From Salinirarus marinus (GTDB lineage Archaea; Halobacteriota; Halobacteria; Halobacteriales; Haloferacaceae), in NCBI GenBank assembly GCA_030734185.1, contig CP132292.1, positions 2,833,203-2,897,202 of the forward strand: a stretch of 64,000 nucleotides of DNA, in the 5' to 3' direction. Within the stretch, counting starts at the first letter, position 1; each line of letters opens with the position of its first letter. This document shows positions 62,980-64,000 of the stretch, piece by piece. The notes beneath the pieces were generated by a model that saw only the letters and a list, made by a program, of their open reading frames with translations, searched no databases and had not been told where the DNA came from. The translations under genes and the position numbers were made by a program.

Positions 62980-63958
62980 TCAGAGCGCTTCCAGTAGCCG
63001 GCATTTCCGACAGACGTCTCCGCTGGTCGTCGACCCACAGCGCTCGCAGTCGGTCAGGTCGGCTCCCGTCCCGTCGTCGCGGTAGCGCTGGGCCGCGAGC
63101 GCGGCGAGTTCCTCGTAGCCCGCCATAATCGAGTGTCGCGTCCCTGGGTGGTTCTCTTCGAGTTCGAGGAGCAGTTCCTGAATCTCGCCGCGGTAGGCCT
63201 CCGAGGCGTGGGGACACTCCGCCATATGCGTCGGGAGGTCCATCAGATGCGCGTAGAGGGCGATCTCCTTCTCGGGCACGTCGCGCAGGGTTTCGCCCGG
63301 GGGACGAACCGGTCGGACGCCGGGCGTTCGCGGAGGTCGTCGTCGCCGGCGGCGAAGGGGCCGATGCTCGCGTCGAAATGCTTGGCCATCTGTTCGAGGT
63401 CGCCCTCCAGGAAGTTCATCAGCGCGGTCTGGGCCTCGTCGTCGAGATTGTGACCGGTGAGGAGTTTGTCCGCGCCGAACTCGTCGGCGTAGCGTTCGAG
63501 GAGGTCGCGCCGGAAGACGCCGCAGTAGGCACAGGCGGCCATGTCCATCGGGTCCGACTCCACCACGTCGTCCATGCGGACGCCGAACTCGTCGTCGTAG
63601 GCGACCACCTCGTGGCGCATCTCCAGCGCCTCGACAGTTCGAGACAGGCGTCGAGGCTCTCGTCGCGGTAGCCCTCGATGCCCTCGTGGATGGTGAGGGC
63701 GACGAGGTCGATTCGCGGGTCGCGCCCGAACGTCTCGTCCAGGATGTGCGTGAGGACGACGCTGTCTTTTCCCTCCGGAGAGACCGACGACCCACGTCTG
63801 GGGTTCTCGGGCGACGCATCGGACGGAACCAGGGCGTCGCTTCGGATGCGCCGCCGGACGCGTTTCTCGACGGACGTACAGAAGTGGGCGTCACAGAGGT
63901 GGGCCCCGGAGTACGCCGCGTGCATGACGGCCTCGCGGTCGCACTTGTCGCAGTCCAT
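62980..63958 (-). CDS. ncsA: tRNA 2-thiolation protein NcsA (frameshifted)
   Basis: The protein has N-terminal zinc cysteines ([17 protein letters not shown]), the PP-loop [55 protein letters not shown], and a C-terminal zinc knuckle pair ([16 protein letters not shown]). This is the archaeal NcsA/Ncs6/TtuA family, which thiolates wobble uridine of tRNA with sulfur carried on a SAMP. Four shifts occur: near 63800 one base missing, 63770 one A extra, 63640 one base missing and 63290 one base missing. The repaired protein has 326 residues. It converges on ftsZ2 with a 46-bp gap. Confidence 0.88.
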
Positions 63959-64000
63959 GCCTCCGATTGTCTCGGCGCGGGTATGTCGGTTTCGTTGTCG

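Noticed and set aside
1-64000. Insertion sequences, integrases or prophage genes
   Set aside because: No transposase, integrase or phage structural motif was seen in any frame, and no terminal inverted repeats with target duplications were found by eye.

Overview
The window looks like a chromosomal segment of a haloarchaeon. It has high GC, very acid-rich proteins, A/T-rich TATA boxes about 25 bp upstream of mostly leaderless starts, an archaeal L15e, a RIO2 kinase, a haloarchaeal-type cdrL/cdrS-ftsZ2 division locus, Tat-dependent lipoproteins, and many short haloarchaea-specific zinc-ribbon proteins. The genus cannot be fixed from this sequence alone.

Layout. 0-11 kb is housekeeping: the N-terminal part of the ubiquitin-like activating enzyme UbaA (runs off the left edge), a 945-bp gene-free stretch, L15e, a VOC protein, a large surface glycoprotein, RIO2, a degenerate P-loop ATPase coupled to an MscS channel, a winged-helix/zinc protein, an acyl-CoA dehydrogenase and a VOC dioxygenase. 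11-22 kb holds a flavoprotein, an amidase and a divergently arranged oligopeptide uptake system (dppA-dppB rightward; epimerase, serine hydrolase, dppC-dppD-dppF leftward), which reads as peptide scavenging including D/L-peptides. 22-34.7 kb has a PAS/GAF histidine kinase, a PH-domain membrane protein, a CARDB surface protein and a type IV pilus operon (pilB, pilC and five overlapping prepilin-like genes). 34.7-43.2 kb is an amide/urea-type ABC transporter operon (livK/H/M/G/F type) with an aminotransferase, an Lrp/AsnC regulator and a second amidase paralogous to the first. 43.3-52.6 kb is a mixed region of small membrane, zinc, regulatory and signalling proteins, including RNA polymerase epsilon, HtpX and a MinD-like ATPase. 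52.7-57.6 kb is a leftward cobalamin salvage and late-assembly operon (HAD, cbiB, cobS, cobY, cobD, cbiZ). 57.6-60.5 kb has divergent D-aminoacylase and imidazolonepropionase-like amidohydrolase genes around a palindrome. 60.6-64 kb has tRNA-Tyr, cdrL, cdrS-ftsZ2 and the tRNA-thiolation gene ncsA.

Two themes recur. First, peptides, amides and N-acyl-D-amino acids appear as substrates in three separate modules (12-22 kb, 34.7-43 kb, 57.6-60.5 kb). Second, at least 19 otherwise well-preserved genes, including ftsZ2, are broken by small indels, mostly a single missing G or C. These are dense after 48.5 kb. They look more like sequence errors than decay, so the affected genes are annotated as whole genes with the shift positions given.
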